This document shows positions 1-12,077 of a DNA stretch of 64,000 nt, in pieces. This DNA is from Cristatella mucedo (taxonomy: Eukaryota; Bryozoa; Phylactolaemata; Cristatellidae), in assembly GCA_009760855.2 (NCBI GenBank), contig WPIO01000024.1, positions 1,599,501 through 1,663,500 of the forward strand, read 5' to 3'. Within the stretch, counting starts at the first letter, position 1; the number at the start of each line of letters is the position of its first letter. The notes beneath the pieces are model-generated. The model was not told the DNA's origin and made no database searches. It worked only from the letters and a program-made list of their open reading frames with translations. Both the position numbers and the translations under genes were made by a program.

Positions 1-92
1 GGTTGCCCATCATGCAAATGTTAAGCGCCTAGAAAGAGATTTGAGTCCTCTGAGGGCACTTTATCAAGTGCATTATTATTATTATTATTTTG
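1..92 (+). mobile_element. LINE 3' end with (ATT)n tail
   Basis: The terminal motif AAGCGCCTAGAAAGAGAT, then GAGGGCACTTTATCAAGTGC, is followed by an ATT run, identical in layout to the end of the LINE at 23851-25270. The element starts outside the window or is cut to its last 90 bases. Confidence 0.8.
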
Positions 93-544
93 CAGTATAA
101 AGACTGCAAGAGCCCTTCACTAGCCTTTGCTTAAATACCTCAATTCTCTTGCTCTGACCTTTCTATCTAAATTATATTATTCTCATCAGGCCTCGCATTG
201 CACTCCGGACTGGTGTAACACCATCTCGTACATTCAAAAACAAGCTACACTCTGCCTGTTCCTCTAACTCAGCCTTTGCACAGTCTGAGCTAATTGTCCT
301 ATGCATGCTAGGGTGATATGAAACTGTGCGTGTCGTGACGAAGGGCAAGAGCGGTATACTTTGCATAGCGCTCTCCTGAACTTGCATTGCTTCCTGAGTT
401 ATGCTTTGAGTGCTTACCTGTGCACGATTCAGTGCACCTTATTGATCAGGGGTCCTACAAACCAGTGGCCGTGGCTGTCTTCTTGCGTGCTGCTGTGTGC
501 TGCTGCACACTAAGCCTAAGCATGATACATTGATTGTCATTTTT

Positions 545-560
545 GGGTTTAGGGTTTAGG
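545..560 (+). repeat. Short TTTAGGG telomere-like tract
   Basis: GGGTTTAGGGTTTAGG, two and a quarter units of TTTAGGG, which is not the usual animal TTAGGG. Too short to exclude chance. Confidence 0.5.
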
Positions 561-1454
561 TCAACTGACAGCTTCGTGGACACAACACAAGCCGGACTGC
601 CTGCAAGTTTCGCCGGACTTTTCGCTACACCTGGAAAAAGGTTAGCGGTTACTCGGGCTGTTTGCCAGCAGTCAACCCTTGCTGTGTCCCAGATGCCCTC
701 TAAAAGCTGTGTCACTCGCTATGAAAGAAGGCTAACCTGAATGCATATGCTCAGGCGTCTGACGAAATGCCTGTCAGTGCATCTTGGCAGATTCGCCTCT
801 GAGAGCATGTTAGCAGAGAGGTGGGGAGGTTCTCAACTCATCGCAAAAGTCGTTCGCCCTACCGTCCTACGATTGTGGCCACATTCACCACCGCAGAGTG
901 ACGGCCCCATTTCGGATCTCAATCTTTGCTGATCATGAGGAGCTCCGAAAATTCTATCTTGCCTGACTGCTTGAACTGCATGACATATAGCCTTAATGGG
1001 ACTACTTAGCAGAATTTGAAGTATGCATGAAGAGATCACACTCACCCCACATCTAAACAGACGACAGAGAAACGGTAACATGAAATGAATTGCACCCAGA
1101 ATGTTGGCCTGGGGCGATGATGTGGTTGCCAAACGAAGCAAGAGCATCAGCGGTCTGGCCAGCCATAAACGGCTGCTCTACCCACCCCACCATATGTAGA
1201 ACGTTCGGAGCCCCCCCCCCCCCCTCTGAACCCAGATGCACAGACTCACCTCCCGACACTAAGCGCTGCTAGCCTTTCTTGTCCGTTTCAGAATTCTCTT
1301 CCAAAAATCGAAGTCCTAGCGAACATCGTATAAGGAAACCAATACAGCTAAGACCTGTTTAAAGCCTATCTGTTTGTTGTTTGACAGTAGCGCAAGAAAT
1401 TACGTGTCTATGGACGGAACGTCTAAATGCTTACCCCTTCGAGCTGACTCCACC

Positions 1455-1725
1455 TCGCTGGTGCCGGCTTTAGATATGCCGACGGCTAGTAACCTGCTTA
1501 TTAGTGATGATCGTACATACCTATTATCGCTTCGTTATCGTCGTTCGAATGTATTCCTAGATTTTTATTGTTATTGTTAAAACTTCCCCCCTAGCCGGTG
1601 GTGGCATTAGATACGCCGACGGCTAGTAACCTGTTTATCAGTGATGATCGTGTGTACCCATTATAGCTTCGTTATCATCGTTCAAATGCATTCCTGGATT
1701 TTATTGCTGTTGCTAAGATCTACAC
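1455..1725. repeat. Two-copy tandem duplication, period 137 bp
   Basis: Copies at about 1455-1586 and 1592-1725 share GCCGACGGCTAGTAACCTG and CAGTGATGATCGT-like blocks, then GCTTCGTTATCRTCGTTC, with scattered substitutions. No coding sense is visible. Confidence 0.85.
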
Positions 1726-2167
1726 AACTCCGGCTGTTGTGATAGCAGAGCTACCGGGCGGATTCAAAACAATGTGATTAATCAGGAGAGGCTTCACGCA
1801 CCCTGCGGTCCTGGAAGCAGACATGAAGTGGCTACCAATAAACGTACTCTGTTAATCCACGATGCGTCTTATTATTATATAGTGACAGCGATGAAGTTAT
1901 AGAGTAACATCCTGAATATCAACAAAGCTCAAGAGATGGCTAAGAGTAACCCTCCAGCACAGTTTACGTTTGACTACCTGGAGAAATCTTCTTCGCGATT
2001 GTGTGACAGCAACCAAGCTGACTGCAGAGGACCAGGACACACAAATTCGTACACTTTTGTACGCCATGGGGCGCAAGCCAAAGCGATATTCGACACCTTT
2101 AACTATGAGGTTGACCGGTAGTCGTCTTTGAGTGGAAGTTTTAATGAGCTTCTACGGGACGAACAAC

Positions 2168-2660
2168 CAATGTTTTTAAATAATAATAACACACTTGATA
2201 AAGCGCCCTCAGAGAACTCAATCTCTTTCTATGCACTTTACATTTGCTGCAAAGGAAACACGGTCGAATGGTTAGTGGCAGCGTGCTCAAAAAACAACAA
2301 GAATAACATGGTTAGGGATGACATGCACAGGGTCAGCATGCAAAGTATGGTTAGTGGCAGCAGGCACAGTGTCAACATGCATAAGCATATAAAGGTCGAA
2401 TCAAATGCTGTGATAAATAGATGTGTCTTTAGTTTCTTTTTAAATGTGGTCAAGTCAGGAGATGTCGTGACACAAGTCGGGTGTGAGTAGCATACTAACT
2501 AAAGGCACGGTCTCCAAAGGACTTGAGGTTTGTACGATGTATAGGTAAACAGTTAAGATTCCGAAAAGCAGGTGGTATGATGCTTAGTCTAGAAAGGGCT
2601 AGAAAGATGGCTGGAGCAGCTCAACTTTCGGTGCAGTGCATGCACTGGCGTCGGTTTGCA
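2168..2660 (-). mobile_element. LINE 3' fragment, minus strand
   Basis: An AAT run at 2178-2190 is followed by the reverse complement of the LINE 3' UTR (AAGCGCCCTCAGAGAACTCA) and then of its C-terminal coding end (minus frame TTFKKKLKTHLFITAF). Homology fades near 2660. Confidence 0.75.
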
Positions 2661-3132
2661 GTGGGAGCCTGGGATTTTTGTGAGAGGACTCATATATTTA
2701 AGAGTTGCCGCAGAAAAACGTCTTTTGAGACAGACCTAAAGAGGCCTGCCGAGCACCTTGACATCTTCTTGCTCTCAAATGTTAATACAAAGTTATCAAA
2801 AGTGCTCAAAGAGATTAAGCTGTAGGCATACTTGGCGTGGCGCTTCCAGCTTTCCAAAACGACTTTTACTTCGTTAAATTGTAGGCATCAAGGTCAAAGC
2901 CTAGCCCTCAAGTCAAACCTGCCCAGCCTACGCCCTTTCCAGAAGAATGTAGATCAACGGCAAAACAAATTAAATGTGTTTACAGACGTGCATTTTTAGA
3001 ATAGGCAGCTGGTCTCGGTTTAGTGGTCGACTTCGTAGTGTGTGTACACATTTACAGTATCTGTATCTGACTGGGCAAACTGGTAACACTAAATGTCCCA
3101 CTGGCACAGCACCGACAAGACGAAACTAAGGC

Positions 3133-3315
3133 TAGAGATAGAGAGGGGGAGAGAGAGAGGGAGAGAGAGAGAGAGAATTCATTTGTATAGTCCCCTAAGA
3201 GAACTTAATGTCTATTCAGGCGCTCTACATATGCCACGAAGCTGGAGCCCATAACCTCGGCTAGACCTTGGTCGGGGAGAGCATCCTGACCACTGGACCA
3301 AACTAGCTTGGCACC
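3133..3315 (-). mobile_element. tRNA-head SINE with LINE-like tail, minus strand
   Basis: Read on the minus strand: a tRNA-like head (TTGGTCCAGTGGTCAGGATG as box A, GGTTATGGGCTCC as degraded box B), then GCATATGTAGAGCGCCTGAA and TTAAGTTCTCTTAGGGGACT, which resemble the LINE 3' end, then a simple-repeat tail ((CT)n in this orientation, 3133-3172). Similar copies lie at 23225, 31655, 32375 and 52285. Confidence 0.6.
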
Positions 3316-4141
3316 AACAGTACCAAGAGATTTTAACTCAAACAAGCAGCAATATAGAAACAAGAACTAGATGAAGTGTTGGGTCCGCCACACCACGATA
3401 GCCTACACTGTCGGCTATAGTCAATGTAGAAGAACAGCGGACCCAATAATACACTATTTGGTATTCTCTGGGCCAGGATCGGCCATGACGGCCAGGAGCT
3501 TTCTCACGGCTTCCTTTGAACATTAATATACTGCCTGCCGTATTGTCGACTCCTGATCTTTTGCTGTACACGACTGTCCTCGCTTGTTCAACAGGAAGCA
3601 ATGAAAGCCAGGAAATGTTAAAAAACAAGCCACTACGTTTGCTCAAACTGTCCACAAAAAGGACCCGACCGATGTGATGCACATGGGACAGGTGACGGTT
3701 TTTGAAACAACACCAGGTGAGGTGACAAGCAAAAAGGGCACAACATTGCAGCAAGAGGGCGCGACAGGCCGTTTACAGTATTGGGTAACAGTTTCAGGCA
3801 GAAACAAGAAGTGAAGTGTCAAGGATGGCCACTCCTAGGAGCACCGAGTTCAAGCGCGCTCCGGTATGACATACGGCTGTCGAGAATCAATAGATTGGAC
3901 ATCGAGCAGCAACGAATCGGATGCTGCAGAAACGAGCAGCAAGTGATGCCGACCATAGCAAAGGGAGCTGCATCACTGGCAACACAGTGGCGTTCCGGCG
4001 CTAACATTACCACCTCGAGTAAGATGGCTTCACAGCAGCAACAGGAGTAGCGACGGCACCAGTCACCAGTCACCTGACTGCATGGCTTACTGCGCTAACC
4101 ATACCCAGCCGAGGACTGTGTAGGGAGGGGCATGTAAGCTC

Positions 4142-4280
4142 ACATTACATTACATTACATAAGCTTCTGCTAGGCTTATCTTTTAATAATTAATCTTTAA
4201 TATATTATAACGTATCTTTTATAAATAATAATTATAATATAATAAATATAAATATGATTTATAAATAATGTATCTTTTAA
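4142..4280. repeat. (CATTA)n and AT-rich stretch
   Basis: CATTA pentamers at 4143-4160, then an AT-rich stretch to about 4280 in which TATCTTTTATAAATAAT-like units recur. It lies just downstream of exon 4506-4325, within the next intron. Confidence 0.7.
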
Positions 4281-4324
4281 TAATTTGATGGCAGCAGCTG
4301 TGCTGCTGCCATGCCGTCGCTCAC

Positions 4325-4506
4325 CTTGTCCGTCTAAGCAGCTCCTTGACGTCGGTCTCCTCGGTCGGTGTGGCGCTGTTGACGCTGACCGCACACTGAC
4401 ACGACACGGTGCCGTAGTCGTTGGCCGCGTTCACCTCGTACGTGCCCGTGTCGGTCGTCAGAACGTGCTGGATCTCGTAGCTGAACGAATCGTTCTCGCT
4501 GGACAC
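4325..4506 (-). CDS. Ig-repeat muscle-type gene: exon with C-terminal half of an I-set Ig domain
   Basis: The exon runs from an acceptor (TTGTCGTCACAG) at 4507 to a donor (AAG|GTGAGC) at 4324. It is 182 bp, enters in phase 0 and leaves in phase 2. It encodes strands D to G of an Ig fold (VSSENDSFSYEIQHVL, then DTGTYEVNAANDYG) followed by a linker ending DVKELLRRTR. It completes the domain begun in exon 9762-9596. The usual F-strand Cys (YxC) is Val here (YEV), so no core disulfide is expected, as in many intracellular muscle Ig domains. This is the last exon I can see. Phase 2 at its end demands at least one more exon toward or beyond position 1. The family (titin, kettin, MYLK, palladin) is inferred from the fold only. 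Confidence 0.85.
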
Positions 4507-5432
4507 CTGTGACGACAAGACGTGCAATGATGACGTTGCTGCTGCTGCTGCTACGATCGGCCGCTAGCCTGCGACCGGGCAAAGCCAGCGACGAGAGACG
4601 GCGCGAGGCTTTGTCTGCCTCCTGCGTCCATCTGTCGGTGTGCTGGCCGAATGACGTCAGACCTAACGGGAGGCTACTTCACACACTTCGTCGTCACTTG
4701 GGGGAACGGCACCAAGACTCGAAGCAAACGAGCAGGGCCTGCTCATACATTCAGTGGTCCGCTCGCCTGCAAGCAACCGCGAAGGGGCAGCTCGAAGCTT
4801 ACTCGGTGCTGGTGGCAGCACTGCAGCCATCCGGGAAGCCATTTTCGGCATCGCTGGACGCTGTTCAGGCACCTCTCTATCCAAGCAACGGAACAGCAGC
4901 AGGGCAGCATGGCTACGACGGCTGTAAGTGGCCTCCGGTCTACTGGGGCACTCAGCTCGAGCTTCAAACAGGGAATGCCGGGATCGGGGGGGGGGGGGTT
5001 GTGGTGAGGGCTACTGGCAGCAGACATTCCAAGAAGCCTTCAGTAACTAGATAAGGCGTACTAGACAAGGCGTGCCAAATTCGTTTTAGATGGAGGCTTT
5101 AAAGGAGGCTTCCAAGAACGATTTCAGCCGACCGCATGCATACTAGGATTCTCTTTGCTGAAGCCAACAACTGCTGCTAGCAAAAGTATAGCTTTGATAC
5201 TGCCCATTTCGGATGAGAGACTGAGCAATCGAATCGCAGTTATGGCTATAATTTGACAGACACTCGTGTGCAGCAGAAGCCATCGACACATGCAGTTATA
5301 CGATTCACTGGTTATGTCCCAGAGGTCATTTCCGGTTCACCGTCATGGCTCACACCTAGGTTCGTGGGCATACACATGCAAGCTTACAGTGACGAATTAC
5401 ATTATTTCTTCTCAGAGAGTCAAGACCACAAA

Positions 5433-5862
5433 CATAATAATAATAATTATTATTATTATAAAAAACCTGCATAGCACCCAAGAGTTACATCTCTTTCTGG
5501 GCACTGTACATATTCTGAAAAGGAAGTCTTGGAAAAGAATTGGTTAGTGAAGACAGTCATAGAGTCAGAACAGATAACCACATCAAATTAACTCAAAAGG
5601 GTTGAGCAAATTCTATGAAGAACATGTGGGTTTTAGCTTCGTTTTTAAATGTGGTCAAGTCGATGGATGTCTTAAGATCAGCTGGTAGCAAGTCCCAAGC
5701 TTTATGCACGGTTTATAGAGGACTTGAAGTTGGATAGAGGTGTAGCTAAACGATTTGAGTCAGAAGAGAGGGTGGTTGAGGCAAAGCCATATTAGGAAGT
5801 GCTTTGGTTAGTAGGCCCGAGCAAGAGAATAAAGCGACCTAAAGAGGATGGGATAACCTTGA
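5433..5862 (-). mobile_element. LINE 3' fragment, minus strand
   Basis: The tail (AATAATAAT) at 5433-5460 is followed by reverse-complement LINE 3' UTR and coding end (TTTTTAAATGTGGTCAAGTC, GGACTTGAAGTTGGATAGAG). Its truncated 5' end meets the 5' end of the plus-strand copy at 5863, giving a head-to-head pair. Confidence 0.75.
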
Positions 5863-6627
5863 AAAGTGTCACTTGCGACGTTAGATAAGGATACCACATC
5901 TAAGTTGGTCCATGCATTCGTGATATCCCGTCTCGACTTCTGCAACTCACTGCTCGCTGGCCTACCAGCATGTGCGATCAGGCGATTGCAGCTGGTGCAA
6001 AACTCTGCAGCTAGGCTTGTCTGTCGTGAGCTTCACAGTTGCCACATTATTTCACTTCTCGCCGACCTGCACTGGCTACTAGTCAAGCAACGAATTGACT
6101 TCAAGGTTTCGTCGCTCACTTTTATGTCCCTTCATTCTATGGCTCCAGCCTATCTCTCCGATATACTCCCCCATCAGGCCAAGCATTGTACCACCCACTT
6201 TTCGGAATCCAACAGTCTACCAGTACCTCGTAGAAACCTCAAATCCTTTGGAGACCGTGCATTTAGTTCGTATGCTCCCAAAGCCTGGAACTCCCTCCCG
6301 ACCTGCGTCAGAACATCCCCTGACCTGACCACATTTAAAAGGAATTTAAAAACACACCTATTTAGGACAGCATTTAGTGGGTCCCCGTGATTCGTCCTTG
6401 ATGTGCTTATGCGTGCTGACACTGTGCATGCTGCCACTAACCACATTTGCATACTGACCCTGTGCATGTCACCCCTAACAATGTTATTCATTTTTTGGTT
6501 TACAAATCAAGCATGATTTTACTCACCATTCAAGTGCACTTCCCTTTGCAGCAAATGTAAAGCGCCTAGAGAGATTAAGTTCTCTGGGGGCGCTTTATCA
6601 AGTGCATTATTATTATTATTATTATTC
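5863..6627 (+). mobile_element. LINE 3' copy with C-terminal reverse-transcriptase coding end
   Basis: The frame 5866-6390 encodes the C-terminal part of a CR1/L2-type LINE protein (LDFCNSLLAGLPACAIRRLQ; HSMAPAYLSDILPHQAKH; TFKRNLKTHLFRTAFSGSP). The 3' UTR and (ATT)n tail at 6605-6627 follow. The catalytic FYADD region is missing through 5' truncation. It is about 90% alike by eye to the copy at 23851-25270. Confidence 0.9.
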
Positions 6628-6718
6628 ATGATAGACAACCTCATACACGTGCACATGATATATATGCTGCAAGGGAGTCGTGAGAGTTCGATGTACTGGA
6701 AGGCAGGGAGGGCAAGCG

Positions 6719-6790
6719 GGTGATAGCTGCTAGGCTCTTCTGCTGCTATGCAAATGAGGCTGTTGGATCAGCTGACCTGAACTTTTATTA
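6719..6790 (+). mobile_element. 3' part of a tRNA-derived SINE
   Basis: The motif AGCTGCTAGGCTCTTCTGCT, then GCTATGCAAATGAGGCTGTT, is the shared 3' body of SINE copies at 8320, 50740, 52500 and 60950. The tRNA head is absent. Confidence 0.55.
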
Positions 6791-8214
6791 AAGCAGATAC
6801 AGCTGTATGTCATCTGCTTTACAATGAAAGCCAAGCTTGTGCTTGGTGAATACATCGGCAAGGAGATTATAAATTGCAAACTAAGTGGATCAAGCAAAGA
6901 TCTCTGGGGCACCCCATACTTTAGAGGCTCCCTGGATGATTGTTGCGCGCTGACATCAATCGCTGAAATATGCCGCCGACATAGGATCTCAACAACTGCA
7001 GTGTAGTGCCACTTATGCCCGGGTGAGATGATCACCATTCGAGAAGACCTTGGTGATCAAAGGCATCAAACGATTCAAGACCATGCTGCCCAGATGATCT
7101 AAGCTTGCATGCATCCCCGGCCTACATCCGAACTGTTGCATTCATATAAGCAAACAGGTTGGCTCCAGATAGTAATATGGTCCTTGTCATCGCATGGTCA
7201 CACAACTGTCCACAGCAGCCTAACGCCTTACACCCAGGCTCTGCACCTGACACCACCAAACCCCATACCCAGGAAAGTTAGTAGAGATCCGTGCACACAA
7301 TGGATGATGGACCACATCACTTGCCTGAAATACCTCATTCAAGAACGAAACTCACACCAGTCACGGGTTTTGGATAGGGATGCAAGTTTCAAGCATCATT
7401 CAAGGGTGACTGGCCTATGCCGACAAAAAGCCTGAGAGTGTGGTGCACCCACTAGATGTCTCTACATCTGTGACTCCACAAAGCAACAAGGACTGAGTGG
7501 GTGATACGCTAGAGGGTTTTCTGTTCGGGTTGACACCCCACTCCCCTGATGCCAATTCGGAACACAGGGCTGCCGCACAATGCCGTCTCTCCCAGTGAAG
7601 GGCATTAGTCCTGCTGCCAAAAAAAATTGCTGTATGCATTCTTAAAAGTGACCTGATCTAAGATGAACAGCACTATGCCATCGACAAAGTCACAAGACAA
7701 AGCTTATGCTCCAGCTATTGACAAACCAGACAGCATTGTTTGTGCAAATGTGCTGCATTAAAGAACATGTAGGCGCTGAATGTCTTATCCTGAACAATCC
7801 ATATCGTTCGTGCAATCGTGTCCACACACTGACATCTCAGTTGTTTATGCACAAAGGTAGCTGCCTCGCAGAGAGCAGAGCATGCATCTCCATGCATGCT
7901 CGTGCAGTGTGCGCAGGACAGCACGTCAAACAATATCTGACTGGCCAAGGATTTGCAGTTCATCCATCCAAAACATGTTTTCCTTTAAAGCCTTAAAACA
8001 GCCATTTTAGGCTAGATATGACCGTTGCCACAAACAAAGTTCCCTAAGCATGAACATAAGGAGAAATGGGACACTCAAGCAAGAGCTTCGTGAATGAGTA
8101 AGACCACATCTGCCAGCTCCAGTAAGACAGGTTTTGTTCAAGCCTGGGGGTGGGCCGTGGAAGAGTAATGTGCAAGCACACGAGCCTGAATGCACAGCCC
8201 TAATAGGTCATGCC

Positions 8215-8425
8215 GATGGCTTGAATGGGGTACAGTGCCCACGCCTCAGTGGGCAAGCCAAGTTCTCACCTCGGGTCTGAGCCGAGGAAGGTGAAGGCAC
8301 TCCTACTTCACAGCCGGTTTCGAGCTTTTCAGCAGGCAATCCTTAATTGCAACCTGATGGTAGCTAAGGCTTTTCTGCTACTATAAAAATGATGCTGCTA
8401 AATCAGGCGACCTTTACACACATAA
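8215..8425 (+). mobile_element. Diverged tRNA-derived SINE
   Basis: A box B-like CCGGTTTCGAGCTTTTCAGC and the family body GGTAGCTAAGGCTTTTCTGC, TACTATAAAAATGATGCTGC are present. The 5' head is poorly preserved. Confidence 0.45.
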
Positions 8426-8798
8426 ACCTCAGGCACAAGCACGAACACACAAACGGGGGGGGGGGAGGAAGAGTATCGTTAAGGTAAAGGACATTTGTAG
8501 CTGCTCTACTGCCCATACTACTAGTCCCTCTAAAGCTGAATGGAAGGGGGCCAGGCTTCCAAAAAAAAGAGGCAGCAGTTCAAGCTACCCCCTGCCAAGA
8601 ACACCAACCTTTGGCTCCCAACCCAGAAGCCCGTGTCTGCCCCACGGTGGCTACCAGGCTTCCAGAGGTGGAATGCCAAGTTTAGAGAGTGGCTACGGCA
8701 GAGGCTATTCGGGGTGGCACGCAGCACTCGCCACGAGCCACCGACAGATCCCTCCACAGAGGGGGCGAGCGGTGCACACACACAGAGGAGGGCACACA

Positions 8799-8865
8799 TA
8801 CAGAGCAGCTGTACATTAGGCGCTAGCTGCACATTCAGAGCAGCTGCACATTCGGCGCTAGCTCG
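8799..8865. repeat. Tandem duplication of a 35-bp unit
   Basis: CAGAGCAGCTGTACATTAGG then CGCTAGCTGCACATT repeats almost exactly as CAGAGCAGCTGCACATTCGG then CGCTAGCT. Confidence 0.8.
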
Positions 8866-9595
8866 AGAAAGCGGGTGGGTGATCATGTATGCACAGCTTC
8901 TAAAGAGTCCATTCTTTCGCTACAGGTCTACTAAAGAGGCCTGCTGAGCAGCATGGACTCAGCGCAAGCAATCCCAAAAGCAGCAGGCAAGTTGCATGCA
9001 CACTGTGCCTCACGCCTCACGTCTTTGACGACACTTCCCGAGCGCAGAAGAAGAATGGGGCACCGAGAAGCATGGGCTACCGAGAGTGCTGCAGAGCAAA
9101 AGCCAGCTCTTCTTCAGATGCCATGCCAGCCAAGTGAACGGACGACGATAAAAACGCAAATTCGATGCAAATTAAGAGGAGCTGTCGTTGCAATGTCTTG
9201 CCCAGGATGGGCATGCAAATGGTCATGCTGCGATTAGGCACCAAACACCCGAGAGTATCCCAAGCTGTTAGTGCCTCAAATCATAGACCGTTGAGAACCG
9301 ATGAGGGCTGGCCTGCCAAATCAGTTTTAAAGCAGTGTCCAGCTTGTTTGTGTTAGGAGAATCCACCACCAGTCCTTCACCGGCCACAAAACGCTACCGC
9401 ACAAAGTTTGCCCAAGAAGTTTGCACAGCTCCATTGGCAAGGAGACCGCGGTGCAAGGCTTAAGTGCTGTACGATCGCCGAGACTTGCAGCCTCAGCCGT
9501 AAACAAGCAAATAGTGCTTCAACAGCAGCCATGAGCAAAGAGCAAAGAGGGTGGACTGTGCAGCAGATCGAAATACGAAACCTCTCCCCTCTCAC

Positions 9596-9762
9596 CTTGA
9601 ACCTCTGACCTTGTCGGGCCATCCTTCCATTCTTACTCCACGTCACATCCAGCGGGTCCACGTTGCTAATGCGGCAGCACAGGCTCACAGTAGACCCTTC
9701 TAGGACACTGAGAGTGGCAGAAAGAGGACATATAAAGCTTGGAGGCTCGGCACCGCCTTTGG
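9596..9762 (-). CDS. Ig-repeat muscle-type gene: exon with N-terminal half of an I-set Ig domain
   Basis: The acceptor TTTCGTTTTAG lies just above 9762 and the donor AAG|GTGAGAG just below 9596. The exon is 167 bp and goes from phase 1 to phase 0. It encodes a short linker AKGGAEPPSF, then strands A to C: EGSTVSLCC with the B-strand Cys, and DVTWSKNG with the core Trp. It ends at GQRFK. Joined in frame to exon 4506-4325 it gives a full Ig domain of about 95 residues. The split in the middle of the fold, at phase 0, is the same architecture as the other Ig domains of this gene. The flanking introns are about 5.1 kb (downstream) and 2.1 kb (upstream). Confidence 0.87.
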
Positions 9763-10807
9763 CTAAAACGAAACAGTTGACATAACGCTCAAAGTGATGC
9801 ACAGCTGCCCGCTAAGCAGCAACTCTATACATACCCAGAACACATGCCCATAGGTACTCATGTACATTCAGGCGCAAAACAATCATTGCACCCCTTAATT
9901 CTCGATGCTTGGACTTGCCAGAACATAAACCAGAGATGCCGAGCATCTGGAAACTCCGACCAGACTGGAGCTATCCAAGTACATCCTCTTGGGCAGCTAT
10001 AGTAGCCATACTCGCAAGCTAACAGCAAAGAAAAATGCTAAAGCCAGACGCTTTAGCAGGGAGGTTTGCCATTTTAAAGGTGATGACATATATTTCGGGG
10101 TTTCCCAATATTTATAGCATCAACCTGCAACGTACTGCACTGCTCTGTAGCTCACGAATATCACTTATATCCACCCACTACCCAAGCGTCCGGGTAGGCC
10201 GTTTATAGAGGCAAAATGCTAGGCACAAAATACTGCAGTGACTATGTTGAGGGGATGCTGGCAGTGCTGCGTCAATAAGGCAATAGCAATCGTGAGATTA
10301 GACGCCTTCTTAGGATTAGAAAATATATTGTTTGATGTAACATTGACAAATATAGCAGTGAATCGATGTGGATCGCCCTGGAAGCTGGATCTGGCCTGAC
10401 ACGAAAGACCGAAGTCAGGGGTGATCTGCTCGTTACGATGGTAGTACTACGGAATAGAACTGCCAAACTTTGCGACCTGTGTGTGAGCAAGTGTTCTCAT
10501 ACCACTTAGCTTGTCATGAGTGGCTCATTACCTGTGGATTTGCTTCTCTGAGTCATAGTAGATGTACATTAAATATCACCCCAGAAGTGCTCGTCACGGA
10601 AGACAATGCTGTGTCATCTTGCAGCATGACGAAGGAAATGGTGGACTTTCTCGTTTTTAATTAGTAGAGATTGTAAGTACCAACGTTTACCTGCTGGCCA
10701 ACTGGATTTTTAAATTGAAAAAATCTGCTGAATGACCTCGAGAGATGCACCGCAAATAAACAGCAGTCAAATTCGGTCTGCATGGCACAAGAGCTTGGCC
10801 AATCCCA

Positions 10808-11175
10808 CCTAATAATAATACTAAAACACTTGTTTAGTGCCCTGGGAGAATTGAATCTCTTTCAACGCACTTTGCTAAAAAAGGAAGCATGTTAATTGGT
10901 CAGTGATAACATGCACTTGAAGGACGATTCACAGCGATTGCTCAAATGCTGCTAGGAACAGGTGGGGTTTAGAAACTTCTTTCTGAATGCCGATAAACTA
11001 GGGTATGTTGCGATCTCAGTCGGTGGCGAGTACTAGGCTTTGGAGCATACGAACTGACGGCTCAGTCTCCGATGCATTTGAGGTTGGTTAGAGGCTCAGT
11101 AGCTCAATCGGATTTGAGTCAGCCGAGCGAGTAGTGCGATGCAATCCTTGATCAGGGAGGCAGACCGTATAGGTA
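10808..11175 (-). mobile_element. Degenerate LINE 3' fragment, minus strand
   Basis: An AAT run, then AGTGCCCTGGGAGAATTGAA and TTTGGAGCATACGAACTGAC (reverse complement of the LINE 3' UTR and of SSYAP-like coding). The reading frames are broken. Confidence 0.6.
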
Positions 11176-11523
11176 GGCCGGATCTAAACAGACGGCTGAG
11201 TGCCGGGCTGCTGCCAAGGCACAGGCTGCGAGTCGGCAGGGCAAAACTACCGACAACTACCGGCAGTTGCATAAAGGGTGCCAAAAGCAGGCAGTCCCTC
11301 CCTGCAAAATTCCACAGAACTGCAGCTGTTTGCTTCACCGCACACCACGGCTCACAGGCCCCCCTGATCAGTGTGTCACTTCGGCACAATCACAATCAGT
11401 GTGCCACGATCACTGCGTCAGCACCGTTGTAGCTTTTGCCAAAAAAGCAAGCACCTCCACTGCCGGCCACTTGCCCGCTCACGCCGTTACAGGTTACGGC
11501 CATGCCACTCTACCAACAAAGCA

Positions 11524-11817
<294 letters not shown>

Positions 11818-11876
11818 CTAGCAAATCCCGAAAGGCTGTCACCGAGCCGGCTAGAACGGAGAGTGGGGCGAAATAC

Positions 11877-12077
11877 CTCGGACGGCAAGTGAGCAGGCAG
11901 TGTCACTGTCGCCGAACTTGTTGTATGCCTCGCAAATGTAAGTGCCTGCGTCCTCCACGAAGACGTCGGTGATGAGCAGCCGGCAGAGCCTGCCCTCGCG
12001 CAGCAAGCGGTAGTCGGGATTGTCCGACGACAGCTCCTCGTCGTTGTGCACCCACACGATGTCGATGGGCTCCGTAC
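11877..12077 (-). CDS. Ig-repeat muscle-type gene: exon with C-terminal half of an I-set Ig domain
   Basis: The acceptor CGACTTCTGCCAG precedes 12077 and the donor CCGAG|GTATTT follows 11877. The exon is 201 bp, phase 1 to phase 1. It encodes IDIVWVHNDEEL (C strand with core Trp), then LLREGRLCRLLI, and VEDAGTYICEAYNKFG with the F-strand YxC. It completes the Ig begun at the end of exon 14181-12675. That N-half has Ala instead of the B-strand Cys (VELIAEV), so the disulfide pair is again incomplete. The exon's donor is only about 60 nt from a 290-bp GA/GACA tract that is pyrimidine-rich in the transcript. Family assignment as a titin/MYLK/palladin-type protein is inference; Ig identity is clear. 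Confidence 0.88.

Larger units (their letters stand above)
93..2167. other. No gene seen
   Basis: Apart from the listed repeats I see nothing codable. At 130-330 a weak plus-strand resemblance to the LINE C-terminus (RTFKNKLHSACSSNSAF) is too faint to call. Confidence 0.5.
6800..9590. other. Intron of the Ig-repeat gene; no exon seen
   Basis: A plus-strand frame at 8540-8947 (135 codons, Lys/Arg-rich start SKKKRQQFKLPPAK) has an equally open antisense frame and no splice or homology support. The rest is unremarkable. Confidence 0.4.
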
